DNA of 64,000 bases from Lachnospiraceae bacterium AD3010 (GTDB lineage Bacteria; Bacillota; Clostridia; Lachnospirales; Lachnospiraceae), in contig KK211387.1 in NCBI GenBank assembly GCA_000622025.1, positions 501,655 through 565,654 of the forward strand, read 5' to 3'. Position numbers and translations under genes: made by a program. Positions 15,910-25,979 of the stretch are shown here, one piece after another. Position 1 is the stretch's first letter, and each line of letters starts with the position of its first letter. The notes beneath the pieces are model-generated. The model did not search any database. It was not told the origin of the DNA and saw nothing but the letters and a program-made list of their open reading frames with translations.

Positions 15910-16839
15910 ATGCATATCAGTAAGGTGGGTGGTGTTATAGCTGCCGCAAATAAAAGGATGGCCCAGCCCCTGCTGCAGATAGGGACGATCTCAGTGATCC
16001 GCCGTATCGTGATCACTTATCAGCAGGCAGGGATCTTTCCGATCATCGTTGTCACGGGGGAAGATGATGATGAGATCAAGTGGCAGCTTTCGAACTGCGG
16101 AATAATCTTTATGAGGAATGAGGAATCGGGAGATCCGGAGCTTATCACCTCAGCGAAGACAGGACTTGCTTATCTTCATGGGAAATGCGACAGGGTAATG
16201 TTTACTCCCGTAAATGTCCCCATGTTTTCACCGGCCACCCTTCTCACACTTATGGAGTTTGACGAGGATATAGTCATTGCCTCGCACAGGGGGAAGGGCG
16301 GGCATCCTATTCTCATAAAAGACTCTGCGATTCCTGAAATACTGGATTACAAGGGGGACAACGGTCTGAGAGGCGTTATCGCGTCTTCGTCTCTTAAGAG
16401 CGTGCGGGCTGATGTAGACGATAAGGGCGTTCTTATGAGTGTCCATAATGTGGAGGAGTTGGAAGCGCAGCTTGAAGAGCATAATGCCTCGATCCTCCAC
16501 CCCGTACTGCACATGCGCATGGAAAGGGAGTCCTCCTTTCTGAATGAGAGGCTGAAGGTGCTTTTATTTCTGCTCTCCGATAATTACAGTATCCGGAAGG
16601 GGTGCAACTGTACCGGTCTTGCATACTCTAAGGCCTGGGAAATGATAAACCAGCTTGAAGAGATACTTGGGTATCCTGTGGTTAACCGCCAGAGAGGCGG
16701 AAAGGGAGGAGGAGGCGCTTCACTTACCGAAGACGGTAAACGCTTCCTTCTGGCTTATCAGGAGTTTGAGGAAAGGATCCATACTCTGGCACAGAGGGAA
16801 TTCAGAAAACGTTTTATCGATACAGGTATCATCAGATGA
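15910..16839 (+). CDS. Degenerate MocA-like nucleotidyltransferase fused to a ModE-like winged-helix DNA-binding domain
   Basis: 309 residues. Residues 1-~195 follow the MocA/MobA fold along their whole length (VIAAANKRMAQPLLQIG, IIVVTGEDDDEI, VMFTPVNVPMF, GKGGHPILI, DNGLRGVI). The nucleotide-binding loop AAGxSxRM has shrunk to AAANKRM, losing the glycine and serine kept in the paralogue encoded on the minus strand at 6644-7321. Residues ~215-309 form a LysR/ModE-type winged helix: NERLKVLLFLL, LAYSKAWEMINQLEEILGYPVV, RQRGGKGGGGASLTEDG. There is no TOBE/MOP molybdate-binding domain. The protein is probably a transcription factor that senses a molybdopterin or nucleotide ligand with a retired enzyme domain and binds the palindrome upstream of its own operon. 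RBS AAGGGGAG. Confidence 0.8.
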   Translation: MHISKVGGVIAAANKRMAQPLLQIGTISVIRRIVITYQQAGIFPIIVVTGEDDDEIKWQLSNCGIIFMRNEESGDPELITSAKTGLAYLHGKCDRVMFTPVNVPMFSPATLLTLMEFDEDIVIASHRGKGGHPILIKDSAIPEILDYKGDNGLRGVIASSSLKSVRADVDDKGVLMSVHNVEELEAQLEEHNASILHPVLHMRMERESSFLNERLKVLLFLLSDNYSIRKGCNCTGLAYSKAWEMINQLEEILGYPVVNRQRGGKGGGGASLTEDGKRFLLAYQEFEERIHTLAQREFRKRFIDTGIIR

Positions 16840-16966
16840 TATGCTGATTTAGGCGTCAGATGTCCGGACGTGGTTCCTTAAAAAGAATAATGCGTGGAAA
16901 CCGCCCGGAACCTATAATTATCTGGGGATCAATAGTTACTAACAGGCAAAAGGAGGTATGACTTAA

Positions 16967-19090
16967 ATGGAAAAGATCAGCCAAAGCGTTGTCAAAAAGG
17001 ACCACGCTCCGAAGATCTCGGGCCGCAGTATATATGTGGCCGACTATCCGTCGGAGGGGGTGCTCTGCGGGAAGATCCTTCATTCGAAGGTTGCCAGGGC
17101 GCGGATTAAGGGCGTTGATGTACCGGAGCTTCCGGAGGGCTATTTCTATGTGGATGCCAGGGATGTACCGGGGGACAATAACGTTAATATCGTGCTTGAC
17201 GATACGCCCGTATTCTGCCGTGAAACCGTGGAGTATATTGGTGAGCCCATAGCAATGATATGCGGCCCCGATCCGGCTAAGGTCGAGGAGATAAGGGACG
17301 CCTGCAGCGTGAACTATGAAGAACTGGAGCCGGTGCTGGATTTCAGAACCGCGGATGAAAAGTTCTTTGACTATAATTTCGGCCACGGCGACGTGGATAA
17401 GGCCTTTAAGGAGGCTGACAAGGTCTATGAGGAAGAGTTTGAGACCGGATACCAGGAGCAGGGCTATCTGGAAACCCAGGGAATGATGGCTGAGCCCGAG
17501 GAGGGCGGTCGTATGTTTGTCCACGGCTCTGCACAGTGCGCTTATTATATTCACGGTGCGGTTAAGCGTGTTCTGGGCTGCGATTCCGACGGGGTACATA
17601 TCCTGCAGGATGTTACCGGAGGCGGTTTCGGAGGTAAGGAAGCCTTTCCCTCGATCCTCGGCTGTGAGGTCGCTGTTGCGGCACGTAAATGCAATAAGCC
17701 GGTGCGCTGCGTATTTGACCGCAGGGAGGATATGGAATATACCTCCAAGCGTCATCCCTCGCTCTGTCGTTATAAGGCAGCGGTTAAGGACGGCAGGGTG
17801 ACCGCTCTCGATATAGATGTGAAGTTCAATGCCGGTGCTTATTCCACTCTTTCTGCGGTGGTTCTGCAGCGCGGTATCATTGCATCTCCCGGGATCTATA
17901 ACGTTCCGAATGTCAGGGTACACGGCTGGGCTGTGAAGACAAATACCACTCCCTGCGGAGCTTACAGGGGTTTCGGAGGTCCCCAGACATTCTTCGCAAT
18001 TGAGATGCTGATGGATCATATAGCAGCGGATCTCGGAAAGGATTCCCTTGAATTCAAGGAGGCTCATATCGTTAAGGAGGGTGATGTGACCTCCACCAAC
18101 GGGAAATACCACTTCCCCGTACCCGTAAAAGATATGATAGAGGAGATCGACAAGGCCTGTGATTACAGGAAGAAGCGTGCGGAATACAAAAAGCCGCAGA
18201 GCGGACGTTACCGTAAGGGTATCGGAATGTCAATGTACTTCCATGGTGCGGGCTTTACGGGCTCCGGAGAAAGAGACCTGATCAAGGCTGTGGCAAAGCT
18301 CCGTAAATATAAGGACGGAAGAGTTGAAGTCCTTGCTTCAAACGGAGAGATCGGACAGGGGGTTCGTACGACCTTCCCGAAGATCGTTGCAAATGAACTG
18401 GATATCCCTCTGGACAGGGTTTTCTATGATCATCCCGATACTGCCAGGGTGCCCGATTCCGGTCCCACCGTGGCATCAAGATCCCTTATGGTGGTTGGAG
18501 AGCTTTTACGCCGCGCAGCCATCAAGCTTAAGGAACAGTGGGTGGACGGTGAAGAGCAGGAGGTTGAGGAGCGCTTTAAGGAGCCGGATTTCCTGATCCC
18601 CTTCTATCTTGATAAATTCGAGGGTGATGCCTATCCCACCTACGCCTGGGCGGTAAACGCCATAGAGCTTGAGATAGATACCTATACCGGCAGGGCAAAG
18701 GTCCTCGGTGCGTACGGAAACTTTGATGTTGGAACCCCGGCTGATTACAACATAGTACTGGGACAGATGGAAGGCGGATTTTTACAGGGTATCGGCTATG
18801 CTTCCATTGAGAAGATGGAATATGACAATAAGGGCCGTATCCGCAATAACTCCTATTCGGACTATCTGATGCCTACCACAAAGGATGTGCCGAATCTAAA
18901 ATGTATGCTCCACGTGGAGAAATATCCGGAGGGACCTTACGGTGCCAAGGGCGCCGGAGAGCTTCCCCTTGTCGGCGCAACCAGCGCATATCTGGAAGCG
19001 GTTGAGCAGGCACTTGGAGGCGTGAAGCTTAATCACGCACCATTTACAGCTGAGGACACGCTCGCCGTGATCGAAAAGGAGGGAGTTTGA
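16967..19090 (+). CDS. Molybdenum hydroxylase (xanthine dehydrogenase family), molybdopterin-binding subunit
   Basis: 707 residues, RBS AAAGGAGG. The Mo-binding large subunit of a three-part xanthine-dehydrogenase-type enzyme. It has the small aldehyde-oxidase a/b hammerhead region first (about 10-120), then the cofactor-binding core: the glutamine-type loop VTGGGFGGKEA, the arginine loop TPCGAYRGFGGPQ, NGEIGQGVRT, and the catalytic base Glu665 in AKGAGELPLVG. The FeS and FAD subunits follow at once, 1 base away and then overlapping. Substrate (purine, nicotinate, aldehyde or other N-heterocycle) cannot be settled. The enzyme is cytoplasmic; no signal peptide. Confidence 0.87.
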   Translation: MEKISQSVVKKDHAPKISGRSIYVADYPSEGVLCGKILHSKVARARIKGVDVPELPEGYFYVDARDVPGDNNVNIVLDDTPVFCRETVEYIGEPIAMICGPDPAKVEEIRDACSVNYEELEPVLDFRTADEKFFDYNFGHGDVDKAFKEADKVYEEEFETGYQEQGYLETQGMMAEPEEGGRMFVHGSAQCAYYIHGAVKRVLGCDSDGVHILQDVTGGGFGGKEAFPSILGCEVAVAARKCNKPVRCVFDRREDMEYTSKRHPSLCRYKAAVKDGRVTALDIDVKFNAGAYSTLSAVVLQRGIIASPGIYNVPNVRVHGWAVKTNTTPCGAYRGFGGPQTFFAIEMLMDHIAADLGKDSLEFKEAHIVKEGDVTSTNGKYHFPVPVKDMIEEIDKACDYRKKRAEYKKPQSGRYRKGIGMSMYFHGAGFTGSGERDLIKAVAKLRKYKDGRVEVLASNGEIGQGVRTTFPKIVANELDIPLDRVFYDHPDTARVPDSGPTVASRSLMVVGELLRRAAIKLKEQWVDGEEQEVEERFKEPDFLIPFYLDKFEGDAYPTYAWAVNAIELEIDTYTGRAKVLGAYGNFDVGTPADYNIVLGQMEGGFLQGIGYASIEKMEYDNKGRIRNNSYSDYLMPTTKDVPNLKCMLHVEKYPEGPYGAKGAGELPLVGATSAYLEAVEQALGGVKLNHAPFTAEDTLAVIEKEGV

Positions 19091-19091
19091 A

Positions 19092-19565
19092 ATGGCTGAT
19101 ATCAGATTTGTTCTTAACGGAAAAGAAGAGACCTATACCGGAAGCCTTTCGGACAGGCTGCTGGATGTACTGCGTGACGTATACCGCTGCACATCCGTGA
19201 AATGCGGCTGTAAGGAGGGTGAATGCGGTGCCTGCTCCGTGCTTATAGACGGGACGCTTTTTAATTCCTGCTGTGTCGCCATGGGGGCGGTAGAGGGCTC
19301 TAGTATAGTAACTATGGAAAGCTTCAGGGAGACAAAGCGCTTCGAAGCACTGGAGAAGGCTTTCGGAGAGCTTTCAGCGGTTCAGTGCGGCTTCTGTATA
19401 CCGGGAATGGTGCTTGCCGCGGAGGCGCTCCTTTCAAAAAATCCCCATCCTACAGAGGATGAGATCCGGGTCGGTCTTTCCGGAAATCTCTGCAGGTGCA
19501 CGGGGTATAATGCGATCGTAAATGCGGTTAATAATGCGGCAAAGGAGGGCAACGGATTATGGTAA
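19092..19565 (+). CDS. Molybdenum hydroxylase, [2Fe-2S] subunit
   Basis: 157 residues, the usual length. The plant-ferredoxin-type cluster ligands are in CGCKEGECGACSVLIDG...C, and the second cluster ligands in QCGFCIPGM...NLCRCTGYN. Together they carry electrons from the molybdenum site to FAD. It begins one base after the stop of the Mo subunit gene and its last codons overlap the FAD subunit start (ATG 19559), so the three are translationally coupled. Confidence 0.92.
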   Translation: MADIRFVLNGKEETYTGSLSDRLLDVLRDVYRCTSVKCGCKEGECGACSVLIDGTLFNSCCVAMGAVEGSSIVTMESFRETKRFEALEKAFGELSAVQCGFCIPGMVLAAEALLSKNPHPTEDEIRVGLSGNLCRCTGYNAIVNAVNNAAKEGNGLW

Positions 19566-20377
19566 ACGGATATATTGCAAGGTCCCTTACGGAGGCGCTT
19601 AAGATCCGGTCAGAGAAGGACGTTGTGCCCTATGCCGGAGGTACGGATCTGATGGTTGAAAACCGTAAGGATGTGGAATATCTATTCATAAACAAGGTTC
19701 CCGAGCTTAAGAAGATCTCTGTGGATGATGAGTATATACGCATAGGAGCGGGAGTCACATTTACGGAGGCTTTGGAGAATCCCGACGTTCCAAAGCTTAT
19801 GAAGGAAGCGCTGTCACGTATAGCAGCACCCGCCATCCGTAATGCGGGTACCTTCGGAGGAAACCTGGGGAACGGCTCCGCAAAGGCGGATTCGGTGCTT
19901 ATCGAGTTTGTTACCGATTCAAAGCTCTGCCTTGCATCTGAAAAGGGTGAGCGGATAGTGGACGTTGATAAGTTCTATCTCGGAAGAAAGAAGCTGGATC
20001 TCAAAAGTGACGAGCTGATAAAGGAAATTCTTATCCCGAAGATGGGGATAGATAACTACAGCTACGAAAAGGTTGGAGGGCGGAATGCCCTGGCGATATC
20101 AAGGATCTCCTTTGCGGGAGTCTTCGGGACGGAGAACGGAAGGATAGTAAAGGCTGCTGCAGCATTCGGTGCTGTTTCGGATACGGTGCTCCGCTTTAAG
20201 GATATCGAGGAGAAGCTTATTGGCAGGACCATAGATGAAGCGAAGGCATTAAAGGATGAATATCTGAAGGCCTATGCCGACCGGATGGTGCTTACCAGAG
20301 GCCGTGTAAGCGCAGAATACCGTAAGAGTGTCTGCATGAATCTTCTTAAGGAATTCCTTACAAAGAACGGGATCTGA
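19559..20377 (+). CDS. Molybdenum hydroxylase, FAD-binding subunit
   Basis: 272 residues. The FAD signature is present near the N-terminus (YAGGTDLMVENR) and centrally (AIRNAGTFGGNLGNGSAKAD), matching the medium subunit of xanthine-dehydrogenase-type enzymes, including the C-terminal CO_deh_flav_C region. It passes electrons from the FeS clusters to NAD+ or another acceptor. It overlaps the FeS subunit gene by 7 bases. A dispersed palindrome lies between it and the second hydroxylase gene. Confidence 0.9.
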   Translation: MVNGYIARSLTEALKIRSEKDVVPYAGGTDLMVENRKDVEYLFINKVPELKKISVDDEYIRIGAGVTFTEALENPDVPKLMKEALSRIAAPAIRNAGTFGGNLGNGSAKADSVLIEFVTDSKLCLASEKGERIVDVDKFYLGRKKLDLKSDELIKEILIPKMGIDNYSYEKVGGRNALAISRISFAGVFGTENGRIVKAAAAFGAVSDTVLRFKDIEEKLIGRTIDEAKALKDEYLKAYADRMVLTRGRVSAEYRKSVCMNLLKEFLTKNGI

Positions 20378-20390
20378 GATACAATGCGCA

Positions 20391-20427
20391 GTATCTATTC
20401 AGAATCCGAAGGGTTCTGAATAGATAC
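20391..20427. repeat. Dispersed palindromic repeat, copy 2
   Basis: GTATCTATTCAGAA (20391-20404), a short loop and a matching right arm ending GAATAGATAC; 36 of 37 bases equal to the copy at 2627-2663, and AATGCGCA upstream is also shared. This copy is the better palindrome (TTCTGAA versus TTATGAA). It stands between two operon genes, 13 bases after a stop. Confidence 0.75.
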
Positions 20428-20459
20428 GTGAAAAACAGCTTTAATTGAGGAGATAATAA

Positions 20460-23021
20460 ATGTATAAGGTAAACATTAACGGCAAAGACTATGAGTCGGC
20501 ACATGATAAAAAGCTCCTCCGCTTTCTCCGTGATGATCTCCGGCTCACGGCAGCAAAGGACGGCTGCAGTGAGGGAGTATGCGGAACCTGTACGGTGCTC
20601 GTGGACGGGAAGAAGACGAAGGCCTGTGTCATTCCCTTAAGTAAGCTTGAGGGAAAGAAGGTCCTTACCGTGGAAGGTATCGATCCGGAGGAAATGAAGG
20701 TGTATGAACACTGCTTCGCAGAGGCAGGAGCGGTACAGTGCGGTTTCTGTATTCCCGGAATGATCATTTCCGCAAAGAGCCTTCTTGACGAAAACCTGAA
20801 CCCTACACGTAAGGATGTAAAGGCGGCCATTAAGGGAAATCTCTGCCGCTGTACGGGCTACAAAAAGATAGAGGATGCCATACTCATGGCGGCTTTATTC
20901 TTCCGTGAGAAGAGGGAGATCCCGAAGCCGGCGGAGAAGCTCCATATGAATGAGCATGCAAAGCGCATAGATGCGGCGGAAAAGGTTAACGGAAGCGGCT
21001 TATATGCCGATGACCTCTATTTCGATGGAATGCTCTATGTGAAGCCTGTTTTTTCAAAGTATCCCAGAGCACGTATTGACCGGGTGGATGTTTCGAAAGC
21101 AATGGAGCATCCTGACTGTGTGGAGGTGCTTACAAAGGATGATGTGCCCTTAAATAAGATAGGTCATATCAAGCAGGACTGGGATGTTATGATGGGTGTC
21201 GGGGACATAACCCGTTATATGGGAAATGTTATCGCCCTTATCGCCACAGACAAAAAGGATAAGATGGATGAGATAGCCTCTCTTGTTGAGGTGGATTATA
21301 CCCCGTTAAAGCCGGTTACCAGCCCCTATGAGGCGCTGCCCGGCGATGCTCCCCTCATACATCCGGACGGCAACATAATGAGCCGCGCAAATCTTGTAAG
21401 GGGAAATGCGGACGAAGCAATAAAGAACTCGAAGTACGTTGTGACAAGGAAGTACAAGACCTCCTGGCAGGAGCATGGCTTTATGGAGCCGGAGTGCTGT
21501 GTTGCCTTGCCCGAGGGGGATGACGGGCTTATGATCTACACCACCAGCCAGTCGATCTATGATGTGCAGAGGGAGTGCTCCACAATGCTTAAGATACCGG
21601 CTGAAAAGGTGCACTGCCACGCTCCCCTTGTGGGAGGAGGCTTCGGCGGCAAGGAGGATATGTCCGTCCAGCAGTACGCCGCCCTTATGGCATATATCAC
21701 GAAGAAGCCGGTAAAGATCAAGTACACCCGTCAGGAGTCCCTTGCCTATCACGTAAAGCGTCATCCGATGGAGATGGAATTCACCACAGCCTGTGATGAG
21801 AATGGAATACTTACCGGTATGAAGGGGATCATCATCGCGGATACCGGAGCCTATGCGTCACTCGGAGGCCCTGTGCTCCACCGTGCCTGCACTCATGCGG
21901 CAGGTCCCTATAACTACCAGAATATCGATATCTTCGGAATGTCGGTCTACACGAATAATGTACCCTCCGGTGCATTCAGAGGCTTCGGTGTTACCCAGAG
22001 CTGCTTCGCCACGGAAATGAACATAAATCTTCTTGCGGAAATGGTGGGGATAGATCCTTTCGAATTCCGGAGAAGGAATGTGATCAAGCCGGGAGATATC
22101 CTTCCAAACGGGCAGAGCGCGGATCCCAATACGAATATGGCGGCCTGCCTGGATGCCGTGAAGGATGTTTACTACGGAAATAAGTATGCAGGCATTGCCT
22201 GCGGCTTCAAGAACTCCGGAACCGGAATGGGAAAGAAGGATATAGGCCGTGTACTCTTAAGCGTGGAGGATGGAAAGATTCATATCCGTACTTCCGCATC
22301 CTGTATGGGACAGGGCATAGGCCAGATGGTGCTTACGGAGATCTGTCATGTGACGGAGCTCTCTCCCGAACTCTTTGTTTTCGAGGCCGCGGATACGGTA
22401 CGTACCCCGGACGCCGGGACCTCCACCGCTTCGCGCCAGACGGTTATGACCGGAGAGGCAGCGAGAAGAGTGGGCGAGAAGCTGAAGGCTGCTCTTGAGG
22501 GAAAGACACTTAAGGAACTTGAAGGGAAGGAATTCTTCGCTGAATTTTCGGCCATTACAGACCCTTTGGGAGCCATAAAGGAAAATCCTGTAAGCCACAT
22601 CTCCTATTCATACGGAGCCCAGGTCATTGTCCTTGATGATGATGGAAAGATCACAAAGGCTGTGTCTGCCTTCGATGTGGGCACTCCTGTGAATATCCAG
22701 TCCGTTGAGGGACAGATAGAAGGCGGAATGGTAATGGGTATAGGCTACGGTGTAACGGAAAAGGTAGAGATCGAAGAGGGCGAAATGAAGAGTAAATTCG
22801 GAACCATAGGAATAATGCGTTCCGATGCTGCACCGGAGCTTGATGTCATACTCTGCGAGCCGAAGGAGGAGGATAAGCTTCCCTATTCGCTTGGAGCAAA
22901 GGGCTGCGGGGAACTGTGCATGATACCCACCGCTCCTGCCTGTGCGGGTGCATATTATAAGTATGACGGAAAGTTCCGTCAGAGCCTGCCCTTAGAGGAT
23001 ACGCCCTACAGGAAGGGCTGA
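20460..23021 (+). CDS. Second molybdenum hydroxylase: fused [2Fe-2S] and molybdopterin domains, no FAD domain
   Basis: 853 residues, RBS TGAGGAGATAAT. Residues 1-~150 repeat the FeS subunit (CSEGVCGTCTVLVDG, QCGFCIPGM, NLCRCTGY). Residues ~165-853 form the Mo-binding subunit with VGGGFGGKED, VPSGAFRGFGVTQ, MGQGIGQM and the catalytic Glu818 in GAKGCGELC. Such two-part fusions without FAD resemble the MOP-type aldehyde oxidoreductases and some clostridial hydroxylases, which pass electrons to ferredoxin/flavodoxin or borrow an FAD subunit. Here the neighbouring FAD subunit might be shared, which is inference. The substrate is unknown. Confidence 0.85.
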   Translation: MYKVNINGKDYESAHDKKLLRFLRDDLRLTAAKDGCSEGVCGTCTVLVDGKKTKACVIPLSKLEGKKVLTVEGIDPEEMKVYEHCFAEAGAVQCGFCIPGMIISAKSLLDENLNPTRKDVKAAIKGNLCRCTGYKKIEDAILMAALFFREKREIPKPAEKLHMNEHAKRIDAAEKVNGSGLYADDLYFDGMLYVKPVFSKYPRARIDRVDVSKAMEHPDCVEVLTKDDVPLNKIGHIKQDWDVMMGVGDITRYMGNVIALIATDKKDKMDEIASLVEVDYTPLKPVTSPYEALPGDAPLIHPDGNIMSRANLVRGNADEAIKNSKYVVTRKYKTSWQEHGFMEPECCVALPEGDDGLMIYTTSQSIYDVQRECSTMLKIPAEKVHCHAPLVGGGFGGKEDMSVQQYAALMAYITKKPVKIKYTRQESLAYHVKRHPMEMEFTTACDENGILTGMKGIIIADTGAYASLGGPVLHRACTHAAGPYNYQNIDIFGMSVYTNNVPSGAFRGFGVTQSCFATEMNINLLAEMVGIDPFEFRRRNVIKPGDILPNGQSADPNTNMAACLDAVKDVYYGNKYAGIACGFKNSGTGMGKKDIGRVLLSVEDGKIHIRTSASCMGQGIGQMVLTEICHVTELSPELFVFEAADTVRTPDAGTSTASRQTVMTGEAARRVGEKLKAALEGKTLKELEGKEFFAEFSAITDPLGAIKENPVSHISYSYGAQVIVLDDDGKITKAVSAFDVGTPVNIQSVEGQIEGGMVMGIGYGVTEKVEIEEGEMKSKFGTIGIMRSDAAPELDVILCEPKEEDKLPYSLGAKGCGELCMIPTAPACAGAYYKYDGKFRQSLPLEDTPYRKG

Positions 23022-23084
23022 GTGCTTATGTGTTTGCTTATTGCAAGCGAACCTTGACATCCTGGGGGAAATAACCGAAAGTAT

Positions 23085-23134
23085 GTCCGTAGATGGTGAG
23101 GCCGCCCTTATGCCGGCCGGAACCGTCTACGGAC
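23085..23134. other. Long GC-rich hairpin after the hydroxylase gene
   Basis: Outer arms GTCCGTAGA (23085-23093) and TCTACGGAC (23126-23134) enclose further complementary GGTGAGGCCG/CGGCCGGAACC-like segments. It has no T-run directly after it. It may be a terminator, an mRNA-end structure or an unrecognised structured RNA. I could not match it to a known riboswitch. Confidence 0.45.
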
Positions 23135-23164
23135 AATCTGTATTTACAAAGAACAGCCCGAAGG

Positions 23165-24782
<1,618 letters not shown>

Positions 24783-24886
24783 GATACCGCCGGTATTTGG
24801 AATTTTACCCAAGACCGATTATAATAGACGAAGTGAATATGGTCAGGGAAAACACGGTTTAGGGAAAGGAACGGAACAGAGAGTTC

Positions 24887-25975
24887 ATGAGAAATACGGC
24901 AAGCGGAAGTGTTTTGAAGATAATACTTGAAGGAAAGCTGGATTCCGGAAATGCGGCCTCGACGGAAGAGGAGATGACCAGGATAATCTCCAAAAATACG
25001 GATAAGGAAGAGCTGCTTATCGATGCAAAGGAGCTTACCTATCTTTCCAGCGCGGGTCTCAGAGTCTTTTTAAGGATACGTAAAAGGACAAATATGGAGA
25101 TCTCCATAATCAATGTTTCCGATGCGGTATTTGGTATATTATCCATGGCGGGCTTTGAGGATATGTTTGAGATAAGCAGAAAGATGCGGACTCTGACTTT
25201 AAGCAGCAGGGATATCTTAAACCGCAGTATCAACGGTGTCATATACCGCCTGCAGGATGACAATATGGTGAAGGTCTTTAATAAGGGCGTCCGCATAAAG
25301 GATGTGAAAAAGGAAAGGGATGCGGGACACGCTGCCATGGTCTGCGGTGTTCCCACTGCCATACCCTTTGACGTCGTAATGGTGGGAGACTGCTACGGAA
25401 TAGTATACGAGGCTGTGGGAGCCGTAACCCTTGCCCAGGCCATACAGAAAAACCCGGAGAAAACGGAGATCTATGCAAAGAGCTTTGCGGAATTTCTTAA
25501 AGAGGCTCATAGTGTAAGGATAAGCTCCGGACAGTTTCCCGATATAAAGGAAAGATACCGTGGATGGCTGAGAGCTGCCGAAGGATGGATCAGCAGGGAA
25601 GAAAAGAAAAATATGCTGGATCTCATTGAGAATACACCGGATGGAGACTGCTTTGTCCATGGAAATATAAATCCCGGAAGTGTGGTGATCCATGACGGTG
25701 AGATGTTTTTTATGGATATGGCAGGGTCCTCCTACGGGAACTGTCTCTTTGATCTGCAGGGACTGTATTCCTCCCTTGTTGTTATGGAGAAGGTTACGCA
25801 TATGTACTGCAGCAGCCGCTTCAAGATCTCGGGAGATCTCTGCAGGAAGCTTTGGGATTCCTTTTTCCCTGTTTATCTCGGCTCTGACGATGCGAAAGAG
25901 ATCCATAAGATGGAGTTTCTACTCAGTAAGTACTGCGTACTGAATCAGAGACTGCTGTCTGTACTGGAAGGGTAA
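24887..25975 (+). CDS. STAS domain fused to an aminoglycoside-phosphotransferase-like kinase
   Basis: 362 residues. Residues 1-~105 are a STAS (anti-sigma-factor antagonist-like) domain: LEGKLDSGNA and LTYLSSAGLRVFLRI, which includes the serine that is phosphorylated in SpoIIAA-type proteins. Residues ~115-362 are a small-molecule or protein kinase of the APH/TIGR02172-like group, with a Brenner-type catalytic loop VHGNINPGSVV and a metal-binding FFMDMAGSSYG. The catalytic aspartate of the usual HGD motif is Asn here. The potassium-channel gene starts 5 bases after the stop, so the two proteins are coupled and may form one signalling unit. The kinase substrate is unknown. Confidence 0.72.
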   Translation: MRNTASGSVLKIILEGKLDSGNAASTEEEMTRIISKNTDKEELLIDAKELTYLSSAGLRVFLRIRKRTNMEISIINVSDAVFGILSMAGFEDMFEISRKMRTLTLSSRDILNRSINGVIYRLQDDNMVKVFNKGVRIKDVKKERDAGHAAMVCGVPTAIPFDVVMVGDCYGIVYEAVGAVTLAQAIQKNPEKTEIYAKSFAEFLKEAHSVRISSGQFPDIKERYRGWLRAAEGWISREEKKNMLDLIENTPDGDCFVHGNINPGSVVIHDGEMFFMDMAGSSYGNCLFDLQGLYSSLVVMEKVTHMYCSSRFKISGDLCRKLWDSFFPVYLGSDDAKEIHKMEFLLSKYCVLNQRLLSVLEG

Positions 25976-25979
25976 GGGG

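Noticed and set aside
16840..16966. Possible Moco-type riboswitch before the Mo subunit gene
   Set aside because: Some pairing (GTGGTTCC with GGAAACCGC) is visible, but I could not match the conserved core of the Moco motif.
16856..18112. A 418-codon open frame on the minus strand
   Set aside because: It lies wholly opposite the well-supported molybdenum subunit gene and matches no family; long antisense frames arise from the GC-biased codons of the real gene.
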